From Bacteroidia bacterium (lineage in GTDB: Bacteria; Bacteroidota; Bacteroidia; Chitinophagales; Saprospiraceae): a stretch of DNA of 49,504 bases. The position numbers and the translations under genes were made by a program. The stretch is taken from positions 1-49,504 of the forward strand of contig JAUIEA010000011.1 in NCBI GenBank assembly GCA_030429045.1. Direction: 5' to 3'. Each line of letters begins with the position of its first letter. Positions within the stretch are counted from its first letter, which is position 1. Positions 35,467 to 45,300 of the stretch are shown here, piece by piece. The notes beneath the pieces are model-generated. The model was not told the origin of the DNA. It made no database searches and saw only the letters and a program-made list of their open reading frames with translations.

Positions 35467-35495
35467 AAGGATAAAAGTATCACTAATTTTAGGCG

Positions 35496-36059
35496 ATGAG
35501 TCAATCACCTCTTCGGATTCTGGGAATTGATCCCGGTACTAATTTTCTGGGATATGGCATTGTACAGGTCGAGGGGAAAACCCTGCACGTCCTGGAATCA
35601 GGGGTCCTTACACTGACTCATCTCTCCACTTCGTCGGAAAAGCTCAAGCGAATCTTTGAACGCACCCGGTCACTGATCGTGCAACACGATCCTCATGAAT
35701 TGGCCATCGAAGCTCCCTTTTTCGGCAAGAATGTGCAATCCATGTTGAAACTCGGTCGCGCACAAGGCGTTTCCATTGCGGCTGCTCTGTCGCAGGGAAT
35801 ACCCTATTCTGAATATGCCCCTCGAAGAGTCAAACAGGCCGTCACAGGAAAAGGTGGTGCCAGTAAGGATCAGGTTGCTGCCATGCTCGAGCATATCCTG
35901 AACATCCCGGTACGCGGAGAATTAAGTGAAGATGCGAGTGATGCGTTGGGGGTAGCCGTATGCCACTACTATCAAATGACAGGAAAATTCACAGCTCCAG
36001 AAAAGGGGAATTCCTGGGCGTCCTTTATCAAGCAGAACCCCAAGCGGCTGCTCCCCTAG
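35496..36059 (+). CDS. ruvC: Holliday junction resolvase RuvC
   Basis: 187 aa endonuclease that cuts Holliday junctions with RuvAB. The four acidic catalytic residues fit: Asp12 in LGIDPGTNFLGYG, Glu72 in LAIEAPFF, and Asp146/Asp149 in SEDASDALGVAVCH. Also typical: APRRVKQAVTGKGGASKDQV. Its start region is shared head-to-head with the flippase gene over about 30 bp, and its 3' end overlaps the convergent HIT gene by 4 bases. Confidence 0.97.
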   Translation: MSQSPLRILGIDPGTNFLGYGIVQVEGKTLHVLESGVLTLTHLSTSSEKLKRIFERTRSLIVQHDPHELAIEAPFFGKNVQSMLKLGRAQGVSIAAALSQGIPYSEYAPRRVKQAVTGKGGASKDQVAAMLEHILNIPVRGELSEDASDALGVAVCHYYQMTGKFTAPEKGNSWASFIKQNPKRLLP

Positions 36060-36457
36060 TTTGAAGCCAGATGCGTCCCCACCCTCCTGGCTAATGCTTC
36101 CATTTCCTCCGGAGACACCTCCACAGGGGGATTCTTGAAATTCAAATCACTGACCTGGTTGATCGGAACCAGATGTATATGGGTGTGTGGCACTTCCAGG
36201 CCGATCACTGCCACCCCGATGCGGGCGCAGGTCACCTCCTTTTCCAGAGCCAGGGCTACCTGCTTCGCGAAGAGCATCAAACCGGTCAGCTCTTCATCTG
36301 CCATTTTAAAAATATAGTCCGTTTCCTTTTTCGGAATGACCAGGGTATGTCCCTTCGCCAGGGGCCGGATATCCAGGAAAGCGAGGTAATTGTCGTTTTC
36401 TGCGATACGATAACACGGGATCTCCCCTTCGATAATACGTGTAAAGAGGGTAGGCAT
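36056..36457 (-). CDS. HIT family nucleotide-binding hydrolase
   Basis: 133 aa. The histidine triad HTHIHLVPI is at 91-99, and TLFTRIIEGEIPCYRIAEND with LAFLDIRPLAKGHTLVIPKK is the standard N-terminal half. Belongs to the HINT/PKCI group of purine nucleoside phosphoramidases. It lies 4 bp downstream of greA and is probably co-transcribed with it. Confidence 0.93.
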   Translation of the reverse strand: MPTLFTRIIEGEIPCYRIAENDNYLAFLDIRPLAKGHTLVIPKKETDYIFKMADEELTGLMLFAKQVALALEKEVTCARIGVAVIGLEVPHTHIHLVPINQVSDLNFKNPPVEVSPEEMEALARRVGTHLASN

Positions 36458-36461
36458 AAGC

Positions 36462-36944
36462 TTAGTTAGGTCTGGCTGAAATATCCTTGATCAGAAAAGT
36501 CACCGGGCCGGCAGGTGTTTCCACCAGGGCTGTATCCCCTACCGCTTTTCCCAACAAGCCTTTCCCGATCGGTGAACTGGCAGAGATCTTTTTCAACTTC
36601 AGGTCAGCCTCAGATTCAGACACCAGTTGATAGGTCATTTCCTTTCCCGTCTTCTCATTGGCGATGGTCACATAAGCGAGGAGGACCACCTTGCTGGTAT
36701 CCAGCTGTGTCTCATCGAGGATCCGGACATTTGCCAGGGTTTTTTCCAGCTCATTGATCTTCATTTCGAGCATGCCCTGGGCATCCTTGGCTGCATCGTA
36801 CTCGGCATTCTCCGACAGATCGCCCTTCTCCCGGGCTTCCGCAATCGCCAGGGCCATTTCCTTCCTTCCGGAAGTCTTCATTTCTTCAAGTTCACTCTTC
36901 AGGCGATCATAGCCTTCTTGCGTGAGGTAGGTAATTTGAGACAT
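36462..36944 (-). CDS. greA: Transcription elongation factor GreA
   Basis: 160 aa. Rescues backtracked RNA polymerase by stimulating transcript cleavage. The N-terminal coiled coil carries the acidic tip in KGDLSENAEYDAAKDAQ, and the C-terminal FKBP-like domain contains SPIGKGLLGKAVGD. Full length, start unambiguous. Followed by the HIT gene at 4 bp. Confidence 0.96.
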   Translation of the reverse strand: MSQITYLTQEGYDRLKSELEEMKTSGRKEMALAIAEAREKGDLSENAEYDAAKDAQGMLEMKINELEKTLANVRILDETQLDTSKVVLLAYVTIANEKTGKEMTYQLVSESEADLKLKKISASSPIGKGLLGKAVGDTALVETPAGPVTFLIKDISARPN

Positions 36945-37047
36945 AACAAATCATTCAAATGGTCAAAACCGAATAGAATGTACGGAACTTCTGTGAACCC
37001 ATAAAAAAGTGGCTTCAAAAGGCCTTCTTCTCCGGCTAGTCGTATAA

Positions 37048-37087
37048 CACAAAGAACGTTTCTGCCTTGACAGAAACGTTCTTTGTG
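37048..37087. repeat. 17-bp perfect inverted repeat between greA and porV-like gene
   Basis: CACAAAGAACGTTTCTG and its exact complement around a 6-base loop, 28 bp past the PorV-like stop. It lacks a clear T-run, so it is either a poor terminator for the 37-46 kb operon, an RNA-stabilising hairpin, or a dyad for a DNA-binding protein. Confidence 0.75.
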
Positions 37088-37114
37088 ACCCAAAAATACG
37101 GGTTTATTTACTTC

Positions 37115-38152
37115 TTAGAGGTTGATCCGAACCCCAATATTGTGTGTTCCTTTGAAGATCTTGGTAACACGGTATCCATAATCGATCGCCAGAGTGTGTT
37201 CCGGCTTATCACGATTGATCGGCAATACCAGACTTGCACCGGCGGCTACACCGGTATACAGCGGACTGTTCTCTGCAGTTGTAGAGGTGGTTCCGATCTC
37301 ATAGCGATACGCACCACGTACGATGAACATCTCCCGAATCGCCAATTCCAGGCCACCACCCAAATTATCCCGTGAGAACGAATTCGAGGTGAAATTACCC
37401 AGAGCGGTCAATCGGTTGCGCTCTCCCAGGTAAAAATCGTAGGAGAGTCCGATGTTCAACATGGAAGGTAATTCAAAACGTGACACTCGCTGCAAGATCC
37501 GGATGGTCGTTCCGTTCTCGTTCGGGTTGGGCACCTCCAGAGAAAGTCCTTCACCATTGAATCGGAGCGGACCGCCCACATTTCGCAGGGAAATTCCCAT
37601 TTTGAAATCGCCAGTCACATACTGTACACCAGCATCCAGGGCAAATCCGAAGGCACTGACGTTGGACAATCCTTCCGAGACACCCCGGGCAAGGATACCC
37701 ACAGATACCTTATTGGCGAAGATGTGCGAATAACCCATTCCCAGATTGAAGTACGATGGCGAGAAAGTCGCTCCTGTACCTCCTGGCTGGGCATCGGTCG
37801 TCACATTGATATCTCCAAAACTCAAGCTCATCAAGCTCAGGCCGAAGGCACCGTTTTCACCGACTTTTTGAGCCAGTCCGACAGCATTAAAACTGATGTC
37901 TGCACCTTCCAGATAGCGGGTGTGTGCAATATTGACCTCTGTGCGATTGATCCGTGACAATCCGGCTATATTCAACCGCATTGCCTCAACTCCAGTAACA
38001 AAACTGGTATTGAGCCCATGAACTCCGGCCATCCGGGCCCAGGGCACCATCAACAACTGCGCAGCTCCGGCTTCACCCTGACGATCAGGGTTGCCGGCAA
38101 ACAGGAAACTGGTCAGGCAGATCCCAAACAAGGCAGCGTATAACTTCTTCAT
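37115..38152 (-). CDS. PorV/PorQ-family outer-membrane protein
   Basis: 345 aa with signal peptide (MKKLYAALFGICLTSFLFA). The sequence runs as outer-membrane beta strands throughout (GAFGLSLMSLSFGDINVTTD, AFGFALDAGVQYV, FKMGISLRNVGGPLRFNG, HTLAIDYGYRVT) and ends in GVRINL. This is the PorV/PorQ family (DUF3308), whose known members shuttle T9SS cargo from the translocon to the attachment complex. Several paralogues occur per genome; the main porV is not shown to be this one. Third gene of a leftward cassette, 86 bp after the giant secreted protein. Confidence 0.88.
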   Translation of the reverse strand: MKKLYAALFGICLTSFLFAGNPDRQGEAGAAQLLMVPWARMAGVHGLNTSFVTGVEAMRLNIAGLSRINRTEVNIAHTRYLEGADISFNAVGLAQKVGENGAFGLSLMSLSFGDINVTTDAQPGGTGATFSPSYFNLGMGYSHIFANKVSVGILARGVSEGLSNVSAFGFALDAGVQYVTGDFKMGISLRNVGGPLRFNGEGLSLEVPNPNENGTTIRILQRVSRFELPSMLNIGLSYDFYLGERNRLTALGNFTSNSFSRDNLGGGLELAIREMFIVRGAYRYEIGTTSTTAENSPLYTGVAAGASLVLPINRDKPEHTLAIDYGYRVTKIFKGTHNIGVRINL

Positions 38153-38237
38153 AGAAACCCGTTTTCTGGTTTTGCTTTGAGGGGTATAGAGAAGACTGGG
38201 AGCACTCTGGCTAAAGCATCATGCTCCCAGTCGACAA

Positions 38238-41200
38238 TTAAAGTTTTGATGGATCAAACTGACGCTGAACACCGAACCATTTCAAGGTTCGCTCTCCAAC
38301 ACCCGGAACATCCACATGAATGAGGTAGATACCACTGGCGACCGGAATGCCCTTATCGTTGTTCAGATCCCACTCCAAATTAGGAATAATTTGTGTGGTG
38401 CCAACGGCAGCATTCGTTCTTTCCGCCTGGGAAATCCCCATCTCATTACGGTTGAAACGTCGTATGAATTTACCATCCAAAGTATAAATCGAGACAGTCG
38501 CCACGGCGGGTAGATTGGTGATCTTCACCGTCGTTGCAAACTCGTTGGCCTCATAGTAGGACAAGCCATAATACGGATTGGGTACGACATCGATCGCAGC
38601 CAGCAATTCCGGATATCCAGGAGGTTGAACCGGATTCGCCTCACGGCCTTCGATCGTCCACTCATACGCCGGTAACGTCTGGTTGACAAAAGTGCCGGGG
38701 GCTATCGCGTAAGAACGGTCTACCCGCAGTTTGGTCACCATTTGATTGGGGATCAATCCAGCAGCCCAGGATGTCAGGAAGGCATCCTGTGTCAGGATCG
38801 GCATGGATGTCCAGGTCACCTGACGCAGCGTGGTAATGGGCAAACCGGAAATACCCGGCTTGAGCAATTTGGCATGGTATGCAGCACACTCGTCATACGG
38901 ATCCCTGGTCACATAAATGGTATGTTGTCCACCGAAGACATTGACCAATGGAATGGTGATATCGCCATCCAGGATATCCTCATTTGATGGGTTCCAGATC
39001 ATGTCCCGGCCATTCGCCCCGAGGGTGAATTCAGCTCCGGGGAACAGATCGTTGATCACATCAGGATAGAACACCGAGTTCTCTCCGTAGAAGATATTCA
39101 GACGCTGTCCGGTCTCTACATCGACAGCATAACCAGGGAACCATCCCAGGCCAGTGGTCGAAGGATCATAGACCGGATCGCCATTGGCATCCGGCATCAG
39201 CTCCAGACTGGCGTGAGCACGCAGTTTCATATGGCTGGCATTCCCTTCGATCGGCAGATCCGGGATACCCGGTCCCGTGTAGTTTTTATACACGTCACTC
39301 GCTGTTTCTACAACGATACAGCGACTCCACTTTGAACGGTCAGAGGTGAACACGATATCCACATTATTCAGGGAGTCGAGTGCATTCTTCTTATTCTGGG
39401 TCACCTGTGAGTTTGAAGAGCTCACCCAGGCCGGCGTGATCAATGGCAGCGTCTCATCCGGATCGAGCTGATAGGCACAAAGGACATAGGGATACCATGT
39501 ACCACCGGCCACACTGCTGAACGCCTGATCCGGATCCTGTTCAAAGAAGAAGTCATTCTCAGGATCATCCGTAGGGATGAAATTGTTGAATGTACCATCG
39601 ATCAGGGCACCATACCACTGCTGGCCAGTGGGGTTGGCATAATCAAGTTCTCCACCGATCAGGCCGTTTCTGGCCTCGATCTTCGACCCTGCATAGGGTG
39701 TTTGTCCTAGCGTGATCGAAATACCATACTCGCGGAATACCTGCTCATTGACTTTGGACAGTCCGATATCCGGCTTGGAAATAACCGTGTTACCGGCATC
39801 ATCCATGTATTCCAGAATCCAGGTAGCGGCATCCGAAAGGACTCCATTAGATTGCACCGCAGGGTCTTCCATCAACAGACGATACCGTCCGTCACGAACC
39901 GCAAAAGGATTGAATACCTTGACGTTTACAGGCGCATGTCCGCTTTCATAGCGAATACGACCATCAAATGAGCCACTCAACAGCAGTTCATACATATCGT
40001 CCTCGAGGTCCAGGAAGTTTCCTCCGGCGCCTTCACCATCAAGGCGGGTCACCTGGAAGCCATCTCCGTAGGCACTGTTGAAATTGATATCTGTAATGGG
40101 TCGTGGTGTCACCTTGTACACCCGCACGTTGTTACGTCCTTCCAGATAGGCAGTCCGTTGTCCCACTGGCGGTTCTACGGAGAAATCAAAGTCACCGAAA
40201 TTGTTGTGTGCATAGGCGACTACCGTATAGTAGTAGTCTCTGTGGTTGATCAGGCTTTGATCTGATTTTGCGAACAGATCTTTGGTGATCCGGAAGGTGT
40301 GGCGAATCCCCTGATCCTGCCCATTGACTTCCAACGTCGGGAGCCAGACCGGGTTTTCTATGCCGGCATACTTGGTGGAAGCCCAGTTGTAGATCCTTCC
40401 AATGCCATTCTGAATATCCACCTGATAGGCCAATTGGGCTTTTTCAGGATTTCCAAGTTCAGAAAGAGACACGTTCGCATTTGCCAATTGATAGATCTTG
40501 TAGCCTTCAAACTTGTAGAGACGCTCGGTCTCCGGCAGGTTTGTCGGTGCCCGGAGATCCAGGTCCTGGTAGGCTTCAAATGCATTGTTGGTGATCAGGG
40601 TATCTGGCTCATTGCTCAATACGGCAATGATCTGCTCATCCAGTTCTACCCAGTCCATATTCGGGGCATCCGGACCATCTGTGATGGCGAAGCAGTTGTC
40701 GAACAAAGCCTGGGCAATACCATCGGCAAAGAGCAGACGATCCAAACTGGGGCAAGGATAATCCTCGTCGGGGACAAAGACCACCCCAATGATCAATTCG
40801 TTGATCGCACCCGGCTTCAGTTCGAAAGGCCCTGAGGCCTGCAGGGTACGACGATCTCCGAATTCGAGGTCGGCAGTACACATGCTCCAACCCGTTGCAT
40901 CGTTGGGTGCTTCCGGGAAGGCGTAGTTGGTAACATCCTGACTCAGGACATTATATCCGCCACCACCTTTGGTGAAACGTGTTCCATCCTTCCAGGAGCC
41001 CGACATGAAGCGATAGTATTCCCGGAAGTTGTCGGGATCGGTCATGGCTTCGGGCCAGGTACCAGCATCTCCACCACCACCACGGTTGTAGTAGGTAAAG
41101 GAAGACATCCCCAATTCTTTAAAAATTTCTGATACAACTTCAATTGTATCACCGTCAAGAATAATAGTTGATGTATCTAAACCAATGACTGAATTCAAAT

Positions 41201-42326
41201 CCAGAGGGCCGCGGAAATAATCCACGCCGAGAATGGGCACTTTATCACAATAGGTGGGTACACCCTGGGCACAGTTACAATTCGGGAAGCCATCCAGGGC
41301 ATCTTCATTGTAGACATACATCAGGCTCTCAGTAGTGTCGCAGCCAATATAGTCATCGGTAGAACAACCCAGATCCGGGTCGGTCCACATGGCAAAGTAG
41401 GTGCTATCCAATGGTTGAGTTCCCCTGTTGATCAGGCGATAACGCTGGAAGGTCATATCATTGACCTCGTCATTGGTCGCATAGGCAAAGGCCTGAACCT
41501 GAACCTCCATACGCAGGGGCTCAGGGCTACTGGTCTGGGTGTGGTCATTACCAGCATCATTGTAGATCCAGAAGATCATCTGGTCCGGATAGCGGGGGTC
41601 TGTTTCACACCCACGAATTCCAATCCTTGGATAGTCACCGTCAAGCGGATCATACTTAGTGTCTCCATTTTGATCCCAAAAATCAGCTAATGCTCCGAAC
41701 TGGTTGTCTGGAAGGGTGAAGTTATATCCCTCTTCAAACCAGGGGTTCCCCAGAGCGGGCCAGTACAGGACATTATCCGGGAATTTGTCTCTTTCGGAAG
41801 GGTCCACGCGTCCGGTTACCGGATCGCGGTTGAGGATATAGAAACGACGGGCTTCATCAATTTCTTCACCGGTCACTTCAAAGTGACGGTCCCAGTTGAG
41901 ACAGATCGAATCATTTGTAATACCCCCTTGTTGTTCATCCAGGGGACCGGGCCAGTAATCGTTACCACTTTGGCGGTATGTTTGAGCCGCCACTTTGAGG
42001 TTGTCACCAGGAGCAAATCCACCCAGCCAGACAGAACCGGCAAAAATGGCACTCACCTCCGTCTGACCGGAAGCAGGATCCACCTTGGGGACAATATATC
42101 GGCCGGAAGTCAGATCCCACCACACATCTCCTCCACCCAGTAGACGGGCGCGGACGTTATTGATATCCATATCCGTAGAGGATCGGGATTGCGCACAGTC
42201 CTCACGGAGAGTCGCCTTGTGGGAGTTGCCTCCAATCTTACCTTGGTTGGGATTGATGTTGGCAAATACCGGCACCAAGAAAGTCGCCAGCATGAACCCC
42301 AAGACGCAGCGTTTCAGATTTTTCAT
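38238..42326 (-). CDS. Very large secreted protein with T9SS-like C-terminal region
   Basis: 1362 aa from ATG 42326, which leads straight into a signal peptide (MKNLKRCVLGFMLATFLVPV); an in-frame ATG at 42356 overlaps the receptor stop. Repeated beta-sandwich-like segments, many acidic Asp/Asn loops (NDDK, DGDT) and Cys pairs (CNCAQGVPTYC). The C-terminal region (IDVVPNPYYGLSYYEANEF ... SGIYLIHVDVP) resembles the FlgD/T9SS target domain but is less canonical and is followed by a 20-residue tail (LKWFGVQRQFDPSKL). Probably exported over T9SS to the surface as partner of the receptor and PorV-like protein. I do not recognise the central domains. Confidence 0.72.
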   Translation of the reverse strand: MKNLKRCVLGFMLATFLVPVFANINPNQGKIGGNSHKATLREDCAQSRSSTDMDINNVRARLLGGGDVWWDLTSGRYIVPKVDPASGQTEVSAIFAGSVWLGGFAPGDNLKVAAQTYRQSGNDYWPGPLDEQQGGITNDSICLNWDRHFEVTGEEIDEARRFYILNRDPVTGRVDPSERDKFPDNVLYWPALGNPWFEEGYNFTLPDNQFGALADFWDQNGDTKYDPLDGDYPRIGIRGCETDPRYPDQMIFWIYNDAGNDHTQTSSPEPLRMEVQVQAFAYATNDEVNDMTFQRYRLINRGTQPLDSTYFAMWTDPDLGCSTDDYIGCDTTESLMYVYNEDALDGFPNCNCAQGVPTYCDKVPILGVDYFRGPLDLNSVIGLDTSTIILDGDTIEVVSEIFKELGMSSFTYYNRGGGGDAGTWPEAMTDPDNFREYYRFMSGSWKDGTRFTKGGGGYNVLSQDVTNYAFPEAPNDATGWSMCTADLEFGDRRTLQASGPFELKPGAINELIIGVVFVPDEDYPCPSLDRLLFADGIAQALFDNCFAITDGPDAPNMDWVELDEQIIAVLSNEPDTLITNNAFEAYQDLDLRAPTNLPETERLYKFEGYKIYQLANANVSLSELGNPEKAQLAYQVDIQNGIGRIYNWASTKYAGIENPVWLPTLEVNGQDQGIRHTFRITKDLFAKSDQSLINHRDYYYTVVAYAHNNFGDFDFSVEPPVGQRTAYLEGRNNVRVYKVTPRPITDINFNSAYGDGFQVTRLDGEGAGGNFLDLEDDMYELLLSGSFDGRIRYESGHAPVNVKVFNPFAVRDGRYRLLMEDPAVQSNGVLSDAATWILEYMDDAGNTVISKPDIGLSKVNEQVFREYGISITLGQTPYAGSKIEARNGLIGGELDYANPTGQQWYGALIDGTFNNFIPTDDPENDFFFEQDPDQAFSSVAGGTWYPYVLCAYQLDPDETLPLITPAWVSSSNSQVTQNKKNALDSLNNVDIVFTSDRSKWSRCIVVETASDVYKNYTGPGIPDLPIEGNASHMKLRAHASLELMPDANGDPVYDPSTTGLGWFPGYAVDVETGQRLNIFYGENSVFYPDVINDLFPGAEFTLGANGRDMIWNPSNEDILDGDITIPLVNVFGGQHTIYVTRDPYDECAAYHAKLLKPGISGLPITTLRQVTWTSMPILTQDAFLTSWAAGLIPNQMVTKLRVDRSYAIAPGTFVNQTLPAYEWTIEGREANPVQPPGYPELLAAIDVVPNPYYGLSYYEANEFATTVKITNLPAVATVSIYTLDGKFIRRFNRNEMGISQAERTNAAVGTTQIIPNLEWDLNNDKGIPVASGIYLIHVDVPGVGERTLKWFGVQRQFDPSKL

Positions 42327-42355
42327 TCTACGCGGTTTTTTAAAGCATTCAACCA

Positions 42356-45300
42356 TTAAAATTCAAATATGGCACCGAGGAAAATTCGACGGGGAAGGTT
42401 AAAGAACCCGGGGTTGAGTACAGCCCAGCTGTACACATCCAGGTAGTAGTTCGGATCACGGCCTACGTCCTCCAGGGTTTGGATGGCTCCTGATCCAAAA
42501 GTGGAAGCCAGGAATCCATCGTCATCAGCAGATCCGGAAGCACTGTAAACTCCGAGTACATTTTTGATATCAAGTACGTTCTGCACCCTCAAATAGGTAT
42601 TCAACCAGAGTGGACGTGCATTCTCAATATTCTTGTTGGTCAGATCGAAACGTTTGTCGATCCGCATATCCAGGTTAAAACGCCAGGGCAAACGGTTGCC
42701 GTTGATCGTTCCGGAGTTTCCGGATCCACCAAAGGTCGTAGGCACCAGGTTCTTTGTATAGGGTCGGCCGGATACGGCACTCGCCTGGAGGTTGACTCCG
42801 ACGTCCTGCAGGATATCGGCGCCCATCACACGTGGACCGTTGTATTTCTTGCCTCGGCCATACCGATAATCCAGCAACATGTTGAACGTGTGACGCTCAT
42901 CATAACTGAATGGGAACAGGGTCCGGATATTCAGACCCCTGTTGGTCAAACCATTCTGTGAGTTGGCATCAGAACCCGTACCATCTGCAAACTGCAGGGT
43001 ATAGTTGGCGTTGATCTGAATATTGTTCGTCCGGCGCAGATCATATTCAATGGTAAAGGCTTTCACCGTACCAAAGTCAATATTGCCGTATGTGTCATAG
43101 TTACTGACCGGTGCAGGGACATAGAGTACCGTGCGACGCTGGATCAGATCACGCAATTCGCGATAGTAGGCTGACAGGCGGAGAGCAGAGGAATTGGTCA
43201 GCTTCTGCTGGAATCCCACCTCGTACACTATGGTTCGCTCCGGCTGGAGATTCGGGTTGTTCGCCGGTGTCCGTCCCTGATCTTCAAAGTAGAAATAGTT
43301 CAGAGGGGTTACGATGGTATTGGAAGTCGGACGACTGATCAATACATCGTAGTTGGCAAAGAAGTTCGATTCATCCGAAATGGGGAAGGAGAATGCCAGA
43401 CGTGGCACCCAGAACAACTTTGACTTGTAATCTTCAAAGGAAGTGGCGGGATCATAGTTCGGAGAACGAATATCCCGAATATTACCATCCTGTTGTGCGT
43501 AGTAAGGTGTGGAGGTAGAGGTACCATAGATGGAGGTTCCATCTGGAGCAGGAGCACCGTTTGGATAATACCACTGATCATTCACCCGGAAGGCCTTGAT
43601 CTCTGTGGATCCCTCCTGGTCGACATAGACTTTGTAATTGTCCCCGATGTTAGCCGGCTTGGACTCCTGCAGGACAGAGCTGTAGTAGTTGTCCGCCGTC
43701 ATGATGTCATACAGGGCATATTGGTCTTTCAACACAGAGGTATTGGCATCGTACCGGTCAGCCCGCAAACCCAGGCGGAAGATGATGTCCTTGTATTGGA
43801 ACTTGTCCTGGACCCACATCCCCAGATAGGTTGGTCTCCAGGCGCCCACGTTATATTCCCGCCGTCCGGTGACCTCATCAACAGCCCAGAAATCATTAAA
43901 CGAAACGTTGCCGCTCAATCGGTTGCCGAGGTAATCATACCCGTAGTACCCGAGCAATCCCTGGTCATTCAACTCACGGGCGGAAAAGAGATCCAGCGAC
44001 ATATCTGAAGGATCGATCTCATCCACATCGACATATTCATTGTCGGCGATACCCAGTTTTGCACGGATAGAACGCCAGAACTGGCCCGCGACATCTGATG
44101 ACCGTAAAGCATATTCTGCCAGCATCAGACCGGGTACAACGGCGGATTCAAATGAATCAATTGGTCCCGCCAGGTAGTCCAGTCCAACGATATTTTCATT
44201 GGCCTTCAATCCTGCCAATACCCACAGACGGTTCGGGCTGATCACATAGGCACGGTTGTCCCGCTGCTCGTACATCGCTCCGATGGTCAGGGTGTGACGG
44301 CCTTTGGCTGATCCACCTGGCAAGAGGTCAAAGGACAGACCACCGGTGAAGGTGACCGTCTTGTCCTCTGTCTTCACAAAGCGGTTATAGACCGTATGCA
44401 CATTATTGAAGTATCCGTAAATGGAGGTCAGGTTTGTTGGAATGAAACCATTCCGGGCCAGATAGGCACCGTCGTCTTCCGTGTCAGAAGGGACCAGGGC
44501 GTTGTACAGTGACAGTCCCGGGTTGGCACTATTGGATGGATCAAACCCCCTGAAATTGCGGGAGAATCCGGTATGGCCATAGAAGTTGAACGTGGAATCC
44601 ATTGTTCCTGTCCAGTCTGAATTGGGTGCAGTATAGGATGCTACGCCCTCCGATGGGGAATAATCATAGTTGAACTTTCCCAGGTGGCCATAATCAAAGA
44701 AACGGTCCTCATGGCGAGGATCATAGTTTGTGGAATTATTGAACTCGAATGCAAACTGCATATAGTAAGAGGCGTTCTGGATAATGGAAGAACTCGCTTC
44801 GCCGCTGGCATTGGTAGAACGGCCCAGGCGGTGACGCAATCTGGACAGAACCCGATAGGTATTGTCGTAGTTGGTCGGATTATACTGCGTATTCAGGAGG
44901 GTCCAGTCTGCTCCACCAGATCCGGAACCGGTACTGTGCCCGTTGTAACTGGGTGTGAACTTATCGACGATCTGGTTCAGGGTACCAGTGATCGCCAGGT
45001 CAATGTTCTTGTTGAATCGGAAATCCAGCTTGGATGTCACATCCAATTGCTTTTCCCGTTCGTTCGGCCTTGTTTTCAGCAGTTCAACATCGTTGTTGTC
45101 GATCTGCTCGGCTGTTGGGACCAGGACATTGTTGGTTCCGATGCGTTCCAGCGGATTGGCTTCGATCTCCTTGAGTTTTTCATCCTTGATGACGTACACC
45201 CCGGTCGCTGCAGGTCCATCATCTTCGCGGGTCCGATAACGTCCGGACAGGCGGAATCCGAGGATCGGGTCGCCATCACTCTTTTTCCAGATGGGCCCGG

